Shown piece by piece: positions 1 to 6,044 of a DNA stretch of 8,849 nucleotides. A program made the position numbers and the translations under genes. Location: NCBI GenBank assembly GCA_030145035.1, contig JAQYWL010000512.1:1-8849 (forward strand), written 5' to 3'. Each line of letters opens with the position of its first letter. Position 1 is the stretch's first letter. The notes beneath the pieces are model-generated. The model did no database searches, had not been told where the DNA came from, and was given only the letters and a program-made list of their open reading frames with translations. The stretch is from Desulfobacteria bacterium (GTDB lineage: Bacteria; Desulfobacterota; Desulfobacteria; Desulfobacterales; C00003060).

Positions 1-2507
1 GCCCTGCGGCTCAGATATGCTCTTTCGTTCCATTTGGAGCTCCATACACGTTTGATACACATCCATGCGTCATCCCAGTTTGTGGACCACGGAAGTTCTG
101 CCTCCTCCATTACCTTATGAAGGGAGGAGACCAGCTCATCCGGGGCCTTGAGGGTCAAAATGCTCTTGCGGAGTTCACCGAGCAATTCGCTTTTCATCTT
201 TTGCGCGTCTTCATCCACTCGCCTGGCCCGTTCCTCGTAACGTTCCGCAATCTCCTTGTTGTTTTCTTCGGCAAGCACACTTTCAAAAACCCCAAAGGGC
301 AGCGCCACTGAAGTGGGAAGACCGATCCATTCGGGTAGCTTGCCCTGCAAGCGTCTCAAGTTGTTTGATTTGCCCCCAAGATTCTTTTCATTGAAATCAC
401 TTGCTGGCACGGCATAGGCGGTGAAACCGGGTCGGGGTACGGGTGCAAGGACCGGCAGGATACGTGGCGATATGTCGATCATCTCTGCGGGCCCTTCTTC
501 AAACATCACGTCACCAGATGCATTCACGCTTAGCTTGAGGGAATGCCCGCTGAGTAACTTCAATTGCCCAATTATCTCGGGGTCGTAGCAGGTAGCAAAG
601 AGCACTTCGGCATTTCTGGCACGAATCGCCACATGTGATACGATATCGGTCGCATCCGCAGTGATAACAGCAGTTACGCCTTCCGGGATTTCCTCATCTC
701 CCGCAACCTCGTCGGCAATTATGATTGTGGGTCGAGCAAAACCTTTGCCCTGAATGGACTTCAAGGTAGCCACCACTTCCACTTGCCCCGTCCCTCGACC
801 CGGGCTGACCACCTGCCAATGGCCAAGTTCGGCGCTTTTGCGCAATATTGGATCAAGCTGACGCAAAAGCATCGACAGAGCGAATGCGGGCCGGCCGCGC
901 ACTACTTCTTCACTGAACAGCGTAATGGTCCACGTATCAGCGTGAAAGGCCCTGCCCAGAAGTTCGGCTTTGGGTTGAAGGAGTTTGTAATAATGGTCGA
1001 TAAGGGCGCCCAGGCCACGTCCGAGACGATCGAGCACGGCCTTGGCTTGAAGGGACCACTCTTTTCCCAAACGGGGCGTCTTGCTGAGGCGATCCCAATG
1101 GCGCAAACAGTGCGACATCTCGTCATCGTCATTTGAAAGACACAGGTTCTCAAGCGCCATTGCGATCAGTTCCACCAGTTGATCTCTGGTCTGTTTTAGA
1201 TGAAGGTTTCGTTCCACCACAACACGCAAGAAATCCTCCAATGAGAGATCCAGGAAGAGCAGGTCGCGCACTTTGTTTGGATCTTCTTTGAATCGTCCTG
1301 CCAGAAGGCGGCGCGCTTTGGTGATCTTTTCCACCAATGTACACACCGGCACCTCTCGACCATCTCGATGCCGCCATATGAAGTCCATCAGGCCGTGCAT
1401 TTCTGCATCGAACAGATACCTAACAGCATGGATGGCCGTTCCAAGATCGGTACCGGAATGAACCGCCTTGAGAATCCCCAGGAAATGCTCGAAATCTGGA
1501 ATCAATGCCTCTTTCAGATGCGGAATGAAATCGGGATGAGACCTGATCGGTCGCTCGTAGCTCTGGAGTCGTTTTTTCGTGACACTGTCCTGTTCGAGTC
1601 TCTTATAGAAGAGATCAAGATTTCCGTCACTTCTTAAGAATTGCAGATAGGCTTCACAGATGACGATATCATCGGGTGTAGTATTATTGTGAAGCTTTTG
1701 ATGCCATTCTTCCAGGAAATGACCCGAGACCTCCTTGATGTGATGGCGGTGCATGATATTCAAAACCTCATCCCGGATCCGCTGTCCTTCACCGCCTCGC
1801 CCCATTGTGGTCAGTATCAGGCGAATGAACTCCTGCTCTCGCAGCTCATTGGCGTAGCGATCGGCAAGCTTGAGCGTCAAGCGATCCATGGCATGGCTCA
1901 ACTCCCTGGGTTGGGTATTATAATTCCGCTGCCAGTCCAACTGTCTGATGGCGGAAAAGCGCAGCCATACGAAGATCAATGCCAGTCCCTCCACGTTATT
2001 TCTGACCTTGTCCAGCAGCTCATAACACAGGTTAAAACGGTGCATCAGTGTCCATGAATTGCGGCTCATCTCCTTTTCAATGATCTTGTCGGCAAGATCG
2101 GCAACCCCTGGAGCCTCCGGAAATCTTTCTTTGGGTTTTCGCAGGTCGATGTAGTAATTCTTACCGTGGTTATTGTCCCACCGATTTTCCTCGGGGAAGA
2201 AAAGGCAGAAAGCGATAACCGAAAAATCCGGGGTATGCTCCAGCCTGATGACGATTTGGCCTTCGCGGTTGCGGCCTGAAAAAGGAGTCTGAACAGCCGT
2301 TCCCCCAAACGCCCTGGTACCCTCAGGCCACAGCGCCTGGGGAGGGATATGCCACGGCGCCCGAGCGTGCCGAGACAGGCCCCAGTGTAACAGACATTTT
2401 ATTTTGTTTTTTATCCGAAGAGACACCTCAACCTGACCGTCTAACTCGCGCCTTTCCGCCATGAGCTCGACACCGCTTTTTGTGATTATCTCTTCAACCA
2501 TCACCAT
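1..2507 (-). CDS. gwd: Alpha-glucan water dikinase (GWD/R1 type), C-terminus beyond window
   Basis: About 835 residues are visible. In plants this family moves the beta-phosphate of ATP to glucosyl units of starch (releasing AMP and phosphate) through a phosphohistidine, opening the glucan to degradation. Seen, numbering from the ATG at 2507: one CBM45-like starch-binding domain at about 37-122 (LLHWGLS, PEENRW); the family block EWHQKLHNNTTPDDIVIC near 267-284; the phosphohistidine domain with TDIVSHVAIRARN, catalytic His at 625 (codon 635-633); start of the ATP-binding domain with LGGKSNN, Lys713; and RVWSSKWNERAYLS at the edge. Roughly 190-220 residues should lie beyond base 1. Potato GWD is about 1460 residues with two CBM45 domains, so this form is shorter at its N-terminus. 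An in-frame TGA lies just upstream; ATG at 2501 is an alternative start. It lies 38 bp behind the small gene at 2546-2710, probably one operon. The substrate here is inferred to be a glycogen-like glucan. Phosphoglucan water dikinase is less likely because that has a CBM20. Confidence 0.92.
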   Translation of the reverse strand, partial: MVMVEEIITKSGVELMAERRELDGQVEVSLRIKNKIKCLLHWGLSRHARAPWHIPPQALWPEGTRAFGGTAVQTPFSGRNREGQIVIRLEHTPDFSVIAFCLFFPEENRWDNNHGKNYYIDLRKPKERFPEAPGVADLADKIIEKEMSRNSWTLMHRFNLCYELLDKVRNNVEGLALIFVWLRFSAIRQLDWQRNYNTQPRELSHAMDRLTLKLADRYANELREQEFIRLILTTMGRGGEGQRIRDEVLNIMHRHHIKEVSGHFLEEWHQKLHNNTTPDDIVICEAYLQFLRSDGNLDLFYKRLEQDSVTKKRLQSYERPIRSHPDFIPHLKEALIPDFEHFLGILKAVHSGTDLGTAIHAVRYLFDAEMHGLMDFIWRHRDGREVPVCTLVEKITKARRLLAGRFKEDPNKVRDLLFLDLSLEDFLRVVVERNLHLKQTRDQLVELIAMALENLCLSNDDDEMSHCLRHWDRLSKTPRLGKEWSLQAKAVLDRLGRGLGALIDHYYKLLQPKAELLGRAFHADTWTITLFSEEVVRGRPAFALSMLLRQLDPILRKSAELGHWQVVSPGRGTGQVEVVATLKSIQGKGFARPTIIIADEVAGDEEIPEGVTAVITADATDIVSHVAIRARNAEVLFATCYDPEIIGQLKLLSGHSLKLSVNASGDVMFEEGPAEMIDISPRILPVLAPVPRPGFTAYAVPASDFNEKNLGGKSNNLRRLQGKLPEWIGLPTSVALPFGVFESVLAEENNKEIAERYEERARRVDEDAQKMKSELLGELRKSILTLKAPDELVSSLHKVMEEAELPWSTNWDDAWMCIKRVWSSKWNERAYLSRR

Positions 2508-2545
2508 TTCGTGGTCTCATCTTTCCTGATAACAGCAAAAAAGAG

Positions 2546-2710
2546 CTATTCCTCTTCTTCGATACTGTAGTCCAGTATCGCCTCCTTGACACTCCTATAA
2601 ACGCTTTTAAAGGTTTCATCGAAAGAGGCAGGAGAAACACGTCCCACCTCAATGAACTTGGCCACAATCTCTTTCGTCACCTTTAGAACCTGTTCGTCAA
2701 GCGATTTCAT
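2546..2710 (-). CDS. Conserved-looking 54-residue small protein, similar in pattern to the MucR N-terminus
   Basis: The product is an acidic 54-residue helical protein starting MKSLDEQVLKVTKEIV and ending in four glutamates. The pattern (LxxxTxEIVxxFIExGxxxPxxFxExFxSVYxSV) resembles the N-terminal segment of Ros/MucR regulators, but no zinc finger or DNA-binding part is present; this likeness is by eye only. The start at 2710 is chosen because AGGGGGG lies five bases upstream on the minus strand. A longer in-frame ATG at 2737 has no Shine-Dalgarno sequence and would lie at the inferred transcription start. The gene ends 38 bp before the glucan water dikinase, same strand, with no terminator between, so co-transcription is likely. 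Function unknown; a partner or regulator of the dikinase is only a guess. Confidence 0.65.
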   Translation of the reverse strand: MKSLDEQVLKVTKEIVAKFIEVGRVSPASFDETFKSVYRSVKEAILDYSIEEEE

Positions 2711-2739
2711 ATCGGCCCCCCTGAAGCTTTTTATCATAT

Positions 2740-2748
2740 ATCATATCA
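2740..2748 (-). promoter_or_regulatory. Candidate extended -10 promoter for the small gene and dikinase
   Basis: On the minus strand the sequence reads TGATATGAT, an extended -10 (TGn followed by TATGAT, 2745-2740). No convincing -35 lies at the right distance. Transcription would start near 2733, giving a leader of roughly 23 bases before the ATG at 2710. It lies downstream of the terminator of the preceding gene, where a new promoter is needed. Confidence 0.35.
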
Positions 2749-2942
2749 CAGTTGCGCCTTGGAGAAACGCACCAATTGATCGTCAATGTTTTCACCCCAA
2801 AGCGAATTTATACCACATGTTCCGAGATCGTTACAAGGAAGCTTGTAAAAGAAGAGGATCACAAGGAGATAGACGTGGACTCGATGGTAATGGTTCAGAT
2901 CCGGGACGGGAAGTTGGAAGTTGCTGAAATAATGGATCCAAG

Positions 2943-2974
2943 AAAAAAACGGGGCGGCCTCTTTAGGCCGCCCC
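2943..2974 (-). terminator. Intrinsic terminator of the zinc-ribbon gene
   Basis: A perfect 10-bp GC-rich stem (2951-2960 pairing with 2965-2974, loop of four bases) is followed on the minus strand, after one G, by seven T residues (the A run at 2943-2949). The stem is built into the end of the gene: the last codons Ala-Gly-Ala-Ala and the TAA stop at 2963-2965 lie in the hairpin. On the plus strand no T run follows, so it acts in one direction only. Confidence 0.85.
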
Positions 2975-3244
2975 GGCGATCTGCTTTGCCTCTTCTCCTG
3001 CGTCCTCCCAACGGAGGCACCATTCTCTATACTTGCATTGAAATTGATCGCAATAATCCGCTGCTTTGCCAAAACAGTCAAAGTTGCCTTCCCTCAACTG
3101 TTTCCTGTGAATGATTGGAGAGATGACCTCTCTAAAGCAGGGATCGCACAGTGATGATGTAAATTCGTCGGGGCCCCAGGAAACCAAGGACTCTTTTTCC
3201 CACTCTTTTCCGCACTTCATGCACTTTACACGCAATTTTTTCAT
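2963..3244 (-). CDS. Small Cys-rich zinc-ribbon protein, unknown function
   Basis: A 93-residue protein, probably cytoplasmic, with two four-cysteine groups: C8-x2-C11-x21-C33-x2-C36, a typical zinc-ribbon spacing, and C57-x7-C65-x4-C70-x5-C76, which could bind a second metal or an iron-sulfur cluster. The middle reads GNFDCFGKAADYCDQFQC, which looks like a conserved signature of small uncharacterised deltaproteobacterial proteins, from memory only. A GTG at 3256 would add four residues, but it touches the end of a repeat element. ATG at 3244 has a short GGA four bases upstream and is preferred. A strong terminator overlaps the stop codon. The leader holds a stable hairpin only about 13 bases upstream of the start (see the repeat at 3257-3328), which might affect translation. 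Function is not known. Confidence 0.8.
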   Translation of the reverse strand: MKKLRVKCMKCGKEWEKESLVSWGPDEFTSSLCDPCFREVISPIIHRKQLREGNFDCFGKAADYCDQFQCKYREWCLRWEDAGEEAKQIAGAA

Positions 3245-3256
3245 ATCATCCAACAC

Positions 3257-3328
3257 GTTATAAAATCGCTTCGCGATTTTATATAACGCGGCTACGCCGC
3301 TTAAAAAAAGGAAATTCCTATACTATCA
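3257..3328. repeat. 72-bp dispersed double-hairpin repeat, copy 1
   Basis: It contains one hairpin with arms ATAAAATCGC and GCGATTTTAT around TTC, a second small hairpin GCGGC-TAC-GCCGC, an A-rich stretch, and the tail CCTATACTATCA. By eye it matches 5042-5113 at 64 of 72 positions with no gap. Its last 21 bases recur at 6471-6491 with one mismatch. It lies directly upstream of the start of the zinc-ribbon gene, in its presumed leader. Confidence 0.85.
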
Positions 3329-3390
3329 CGTTACGCTCCAGCTTTTTCTATCTGTTGATTTTAGAGGATTTTGGTCCTTTTTTCTTTTAC

Positions 3391-3420
3391 ATTATAGCGC
3401 ACAGCTTCACTTCGTGTCCA
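3391..3420 (-). promoter_or_regulatory. Candidate sigma70 promoter, proximal
   Basis: On the minus strand TGGACA (3420-3415) is followed after 18 bases by a consensus TATAAT (3396-3391). Transcription would start near 3384 and run toward the zinc-ribbon gene at 3244. Confidence 0.4.
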
Positions 3421-3569
3421 ATATTCCCCGCCTGCCAATGCCTGGCACAGGATACGGTTTCAATGCCAGCGTGCACGGCAATGGCGGGCAGGCATCATTC
3501 CCTGATCGAACTTGCAATAGCGCCAATAAATATCTATAACTTCAATAGGTTGTAAAAATTTCGGATACT

Positions 3570-3598
3570 ATATTAGCACGAGGTGCAGAGGATGTCAA
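3570..3598 (-). promoter_or_regulatory. Strong candidate sigma70 promoter, distal
   Basis: On the minus strand a consensus TTGACA (3598-3593) is followed after exactly 17 bases by TAATAT (3575-3570). The predicted start is near 3563. The first gene downstream on that strand is the zinc-ribbon gene at 3244, so the leader would be about 320 bases, or the promoter makes a separate untranslated RNA. Confidence 0.6.
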
Positions 3599-3600
3599 GC

Positions 3601-3637
3601 ATATATTGTGGTCTTACGGTAACGGGATGCAATATAT
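3601..3637. promoter_or_regulatory. Nested dyad next to the -35 box, possible operator
   Basis: ATATATTG (3601-3608) and CAATATAT (3630-3637) form a perfect 8-bp inverted repeat. Between them lies the palindrome TTACGGTAA (3614-3622). The dyad begins two bases upstream of the -35 box of the promoter at 3598-3570, where activators often bind. No known regulator is assigned. Confidence 0.35.
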
Positions 3638-3682
3638 AGTAGTATGAGCAGCCAAAGAGGAGGATCTCCCCGCTAACCACCC

Positions 3683-4573
3683 TTACGCATTTTGCAGGCT
3701 TCTGAACAGATCGAATGCCTGCTTGGGGGTGGCCCCATCGTGGATAACAGCGTTTAGTGCCCTCATCATGGCCACCGGGTGGGGGTTTTGCCAGACATTC
3801 CTCCCTAAGTTGACCCCTATGGCACCTTTCTGCATGCCATCGAAAACAAAATCAAAGACTTCCAGCTCGGTTTCGCATTTTGGTCCGCCTGCCATGACCA
3901 CCGGCACCGGACATCCATTAGTCACCTTTTCAAAATCTTCTGCACAGTAATAGGTCTTTACAATCTTTGCTCCCAATTCAGCGGCAATCCGGCAGGATAG
4001 TCCCAGATAGCGCGCGGTTCTTTTCTCAAGCTCTTTGCCAATGGCTGTGACCGCCATAACAGGGATACCATAATCCTCACACTCATTGACAAGCATGGCC
4101 AGGCTTTCCAGACTTTGCTTCTCGTAATCACTCCCCACAAAAATGGAAAGACCCACGGCGGCCACGTTGAGCCGGATTACTTCTTCCACAGAGGTGGTGA
4201 GGATCTCATTGGACAGGTCTTCGCCGATGACACTGGTGCCACCTGAAACCCTCAAAATGATGGGGGTATCACCATCCGGATTCACACAGGTGCGCAGAAC
4301 CCCTCTTGTTACGAACAGACCGTCGGCATAAGGAAGGAGGTCCCTGATTGTTTCACCAGGTCTCTCGAGACACCTCGTGGGGCCCTGGAAATAACCATGA
4401 TCTATGGGAAGAAACTGGCAGTGTCCATCCGGCTTGATGAGTCGGGACAGGCGATTTCTCATTCCCCATTCAAGGTTGTCAGCACCTTTAATCGGTTTGC
4501 CCTCTGTAGCTTTATGCTCCGACGGCATGTCGGATACATTCCTTGCTTCCAAAACTCCTTGTGCATCTGGCAT
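3683..4573 (-). CDS. lsrF: LsrF-type class I aldolase/thiolase (3-hydroxy-5-phosphonooxypentane-2,4-dione thiolase family)
   Basis: A 296-residue cytoplasmic protein of the DhnA/LsrF class I aldolase family. E. coli LsrF transfers an acetyl group from the phosphorylated AI-2 breakdown product to coenzyme A. The match to LsrF runs along the whole chain: LEWGMRNRLSRL (34-45), IDHGYFQGP (57-65, Asp58 and His59), LRVSGGTS (107-114), GSDYEKQS (147-154), AKIVKTYY (202-209) with Lys206 at the place of the catalytic lysine, CPVPVVMAGG (221-230) and the phosphate-binding end GVNLGRNVWQNPHPVAMM (253-270). The start has an ideal AGGAG six bases upstream. No other lsr gene (kinase, transporter, regulator) is near, so a role in AI-2 turnover is doubtful. 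A related aldolase reaction on another sugar-phosphate substrate is equally possible. Length is normal for the family. Confidence 0.88.
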   Translation of the reverse strand: MPDAQGVLEARNVSDMPSEHKATEGKPIKGADNLEWGMRNRLSRLIKPDGHCQFLPIDHGYFQGPTRCLERPGETIRDLLPYADGLFVTRGVLRTCVNPDGDTPIILRVSGGTSVIGEDLSNEILTTSVEEVIRLNVAAVGLSIFVGSDYEKQSLESLAMLVNECEDYGIPVMAVTAIGKELEKRTARYLGLSCRIAAELGAKIVKTYYCAEDFEKVTNGCPVPVVMAGGPKCETELEVFDFVFDGMQKGAIGVNLGRNVWQNPHPVAMMRALNAVIHDGATPKQAFDLFRSLQNA

Positions 4574-4589
4574 AGCTATCTCCTTTCTA

Positions 4590-4615
4590 TTTGGAATGCG
4601 GAATCAAATTCCAAA
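4590..4615. promoter_or_regulatory. Inverted repeat in the lsrF leader
   Basis: TTTGGAAT (4590-4597) and ATTCCAAA (4608-4615) form a perfect 8-bp dyad with a 10-base spacer, just upstream of the lsrF ribosome-binding site. If the promoter at 4652-4624 is right, it begins at about the first transcribed bases. It could be an operator or an RNA hairpin. Confidence 0.35.
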
Positions 4616-4623
4616 ATCGTATC

Positions 4624-4652
4624 AATTTAGCCTATTGAAAAAGCGAGCCCAA
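4624..4652 (-). promoter_or_regulatory. Weak candidate promoter for lsrF
   Basis: On the minus strand TTGGGC (4652-4647) and TAAATT (4629-4624) are 17 bases apart. Both boxes match the consensus only partly, so this is offered because of position and spacing alone. Confidence 0.25.
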
Positions 4653-4655
4653 CGA

Positions 4656-4860
4656 GCATACAGGTGATCCGATTCTAAAGCGGGTCACTGTTTGAGCGTA
4701 TTAGTGAGCGTTGAGAAAGAACAGGGACTTAGCATATCGTTTCCAAGCGCGAAATAGACTGCCGACCTTATGGGCATTATTCAAACGACAGGGGCTGTTC
4801 TTTCTTTACGCTCACTTATGCGCGAGTTTGAGCCGGTTTAGAATCGGATTGCCTGTATGC
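4656..4860. repeat. 205-bp MITE-like element with long terminal inverted repeats
   Basis: The left arm (4656-4724) and right arm (4795-4860) are imperfect inverted copies of nearly 70 bp, for example GCATACAGG against the complement of CCTGTATGC, ATCCGATTCTAAA against TTTAGAATCGGAT, and AGAAAGAACAG-like ends facing the centre. The middle is about 70 bp. There is no transposase, so it would be a non-autonomous or folded element. Apparent reading frames across it are by-products of the repeat. It lies upstream of lsrF. Confidence 0.75.
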
Positions 4861-5041
4861 GATAATGTTTTCAAAGAACTAGAATGTTACCCAAAATCAT
4901 GCATGGTAAATCGTTATTCGTGAATCGCCAATCGCGAATATTCAATCCTCTTAGGGCAACCCATAGAGCCTGTCAAGGAGGAATTGGCTTTACCCGTCAA
5001 GCGTTCCATAGATCTTCAGAACGCCCCAGCTTCCCTTTCAA
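4861..5041. other. Gene-free stretch between repeat elements
   Basis: No credible gene is seen. It contains a run of short repeats related to AATCGC (4921-4945) and an isolated AAGGAGG (4975-4981) that leads into no convincing coding sequence. Composition and content suggest decayed repeat material. Confidence 0.4.
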
Positions 5042-5113
5042 GTTATAAAATCGCTCCACGATTTTATATAACGCGGCTTTGCCGCTTGAAAAAAGGAAAT
5101 TTTTATACAATCA
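5042..5113. repeat. 72-bp dispersed double-hairpin repeat, copy 2
   Basis: Same length and direction as 3257-3328, with 8 differences counted by eye. The hairpins GTTATAAAATCG...CGATTTTATA and GCGGC-TTT-GCCGC are kept, with a loop change in the second. It overlaps by two bases the octamer array that follows. It lies downstream of nfo but lacks a T run in the right place to be a normal terminator. Confidence 0.85.
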
Positions 5114-5143
5114 ACCACTCAACTACTCGACCACTCGACCAAT
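5112..5143. repeat. Short octamer tandem array
   Basis: Four 8-bp units in a row: CAACCACT, CAACTACT, CGACCACT, CGACCAAT. Read on the other strand, the units follow AGTRRTYG, close to the AGTRATGG phase of the array at the window end. It joins copy 2 of the 72-bp repeat to the module at 5139-5168. Confidence 0.65.
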
Positions 5144-5168
5144 TGCGGAGCGAAGCGGAGCTAAGTTC
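5139..5168. repeat. Shared repeat module reaching into the end of nfo
   Basis: CCAATTGCGGAGC (5139-5151) followed by a 10-bp duplication GAAGCGGAGC and then TAAGTTC (5162-5168). The same module without the duplication occurs at 7923-7942, just before the histidine kinase start. The upstream part CCACTCGACCAATTG (5131-5145) recurs with one change at 7753-7767. The stop codon and last codon of nfo are inside it. Confidence 0.65.
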
Positions 5169-6015
5169 TGATGAGGGAACGCAGTCGGTTCAGGTTCATG
5201 CGGTCATAGTCAATCGGTCCTTTTTTCTTCGGGGTTTCAAGGATCTTGGGAAGGCGCTTGAGCTGCGGGTCGTTCAGTATGAAGGAGAAGGCATCGATTC
5301 CGATTGCTCCCTCGCCAATGTGCTCGTGTCGATCTATCCTGCTCCCCAGCCCCTTTTTCGCGTCGTTTAGGTGTATTACACAGAGACGGTCAAGACCTAT
5401 GACTCTGTCAAAGGCCTGCATGGTTTCCTGGTAAGCCGTTTTCGTACGGAGATCATAGCCTGCTGCAAAGACATGGCACGTATCAAGACAAATGCCGATC
5501 CTCTCCCTGGCTTCCACCATATCTGAAATATGGGCCAACTGCTCAAAGGTGTAACCCAAATTCGATCCCTGGCCGGCAGTGGTCTCAAGGAGGAGCCGAC
5601 AGGTAATATTTGGTGTACGGTCAAATATTGCATTGATCCCCAGGGCGATTCGGCGCAAGCCCTCATCTTCTCCTGTGCCCATGTGGGAGCCCGGGTGCAT
5701 GATCACATAGGGTACGCTCAACTGAGATGCCCGCACAAGCTCATACTCAAGGGCCTTTACGGACCTCTCATATTTACTACGTTCAGGCGACGCCAGGTTG
5801 ATCAAATAGGAAGTATGCGAGCAGATGGACTTTATCCCACTCTTCTTTCTTGCAACATCGAACTGTTCAATATCCCGGTCAGTCAGAGTGCGCTCTTTCC
5901 AGGCATTGGCGTTTTTTGTAAATATTTGCAAAGCTGTGCATCCGTAGTCATGGGCGCTATAAACGGCCTTATGCAGCCCGCCTGCAATGGAAAAATGGGC
6001 GCCGATCAGAATCAT
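5161..6015 (-). CDS. nfo: Endonuclease IV (AP endonuclease Nfo)
   Basis: A 284-residue cytoplasmic DNA repair enzyme that cuts the backbone 5' to abasic sites and removes blocked 3' ends. E. coli Nfo is 285 residues, so length is normal. All nine metal ligands of the three-zinc site can be placed: His67 (CSHTSYLINL), His107 (MHPGSH), Glu144 (LETTAGQG), Asp178 and His181 (CLDTCH), His215 (VIHLND), Asp228 and His230 (DRHEHIGEG), Glu260 (ILETPK). The protein starts MILIGAHFSIAGGL, the usual N-terminus of the family. No clear Shine-Dalgarno precedes the ATG at 6015, but the frame and family agree. A good sigma70 promoter lies at 6073-6045, leaving a leader of about 23 bases. It is a single-gene unit as far as can be seen. 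The final codons and stop lie in a repeat module. Confidence 0.97.
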   Translation of the reverse strand: MILIGAHFSIAGGLHKAVYSAHDYGCTALQIFTKNANAWKERTLTDRDIEQFDVARKKSGIKSICSHTSYLINLASPERSKYERSVKALEYELVRASQLSVPYVIMHPGSHMGTGEDEGLRRIALGINAIFDRTPNITCRLLLETTAGQGSNLGYTFEQLAHISDMVEARERIGICLDTCHVFAAGYDLRTKTAYQETMQAFDRVIGLDRLCVIHLNDAKKGLGSRIDRHEHIGEGAIGIDAFSFILNDPQLKRLPKILETPKKKGPIDYDRMNLNRLRSLIRT

Positions 6016-6044
6016 TGTCTTGTGTCCGTCTACGTGTGTTTGTT

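Larger units (their letters stand above)
3329..3682. other. Gene-free control region upstream of the zinc-ribbon gene
   Basis: I see no credible reading frame on either strand here. The stretch holds two candidate minus-strand promoters (3391-3420 and 3570-3598), a nested dyad (3601-3637), and an imperfect inverted repeat around 3430-3493 with arms rich in GCCTGCC and GGCAGGC. It lies between the end of lsrF and the 72-bp repeat. A transcript from the distal promoter would have a leader of about 320 bases. Confidence 0.5.

Noticed and set aside
1641..2057. 138-residue plus-strand open frame and several shorter ones across 117-2060
   Set aside because: They are antisense or frame shadows of the glucan water dikinase, whose minus frame has conserved motifs throughout.
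2746..3081. 111-residue minus-strand frame
   Set aside because: Overlaps the zinc-ribbon gene in another frame, passes the terminator, and its end has no coding character.
3683..4573. Quorum-sensing (AI-2) locus
   Set aside because: Only the LsrF-type enzyme is present; no kinase, transporter, regulator or second lsr gene is visible.
4711..4923. 70-residue plus-strand frame
   Set aside because: It is made of the inverted-repeat element 4656-4860; protein-like look comes from repeat sequence, not a gene.
5042..5113. 72-bp repeat as the terminator of nfo
   Set aside because: On the nfo strand the T run comes before the hairpins instead of after, so it does not have intrinsic terminator form.
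4984..5370. Plus-strand frame of 128 residues preceded by AAGGAGG
   Set aside because: The TTG start is only two bases from the Shine-Dalgarno, and the frame runs through the 72-bp repeat, the octamer array and antisense to nfo.
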